64,000 nt of DNA. Source: Bombyx mori. Its lineage: Eukaryota > Arthropoda > Insecta > Lepidoptera > Bombycidae. How positions within the stretch are numbered: the stretch's first letter is position 1; each line of letters starts with the position of its first letter. Under the pieces are notes generated by a model that was not told where the DNA came from, searched no databases, and saw nothing but the letters and a program-made list of their open reading frames with translations. Below are positions 63,728 to 64,000 of the stretch, one piece after another. The position numbers were made by a program, and so were the translations under genes. The stretch lies in the NCBI RefSeq assembly GCF_030269925.1, contig NC_085127.1, forward strand, positions 999,501 through 1,063,500, given 5' to 3'.

Positions 63728-64000
63728 ATCTTATTTGTGGCGATAGGTATCATAAAATTAAAATTAATTGATAGGTGCCTGAATCTCGCCAATGACCTTT
63801 TCTAGATAAGCTTGCATAAATACAAGTTCCATACAATTTATTACATCCTTCTTGATCAAACAATCGCTTCGCGGGAACCTACAAAATTTTTTTACTCTCA
63901 AACCGGAACGAACTAAAAATCTTTTTACTCGTTAAAATAATTTCCCAAACAAATAATAGAAACGTTTATCATATTGTATTGTGCTCGAGATAAATCTTTC

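Overview
This is a lepidopteran nuclear genome window, almost certainly silkworm (Bombyx mori or a very close relative). The main reason is about 28 whole or partial copies of a tRNA-headed SINE that I recognise as Bm1, together with Helitron remnants, a DD37D mori-type mariner, a Pao/BEL element and an R1-clade LINE remnant. The sequence is AT-rich, intron-rich and dominated by transposable elements. No bacterial operon structure, rRNA, functional tRNA or CRISPR is seen.

Host genes. (1) The last two coding exons of chondroitin sulfate synthase 1 lie on the + strand at 3711-3912 and 4045-5255; its upstream intron holds an antisense, broken Pao/BEL retroelement. (2) A small secreted Gly/Ser/Tyr-rich structural protein lies on the - strand. 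Its first coding exon is only six codons (23168-23185), just downstream of a TATA box, and the rest is in one exon at 13810-14271, joined across a 8.9-kb intron full of repeats. (3) Two tandem three-exon MADF-BESS genes lie on the - strand (50270-52339 and 56480-58362), with identical exon 1 and exon 2 lengths (172 and 148 bp).

Layout. 1-3.7 kb: Pao/BEL element and a full-length Bm1. 3.7-5.3 kb: CHSY1 exons. 5.3-13.4 kb: non-coding, with MITE, Helitron, Bm1 and LINE tails. 13.4-23.3 kb: the secreted-protein gene. 23.3-50 kb: gene-poor, repeat-rich; it holds an R1-type LINE inserted in a Bm1, a nearly intact but frameshifted mariner with both inverted repeats, a 914-bp LTR element with two identical 176-bp LTRs, a tandem Helitron dimer, a hAT MITE with a perfect 8-bp target duplication, and several LINE 3' ends. 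50-58.5 kb: the MADF-BESS pair. 58.5-64 kb: more MITE, LINE and Bm1 fragments.

Most informative observations: a stem-loop with compensatory change shared by two LINE-tail families; a 3' tail shared by Bm1 and a LINE in the same window; the very young miniature LTR element; the duplicated MADF-BESS pair; and the split secreted-protein gene, which simple ORF calling would miss. Repeat-family names other than well-known ones are descriptive labels of mine.
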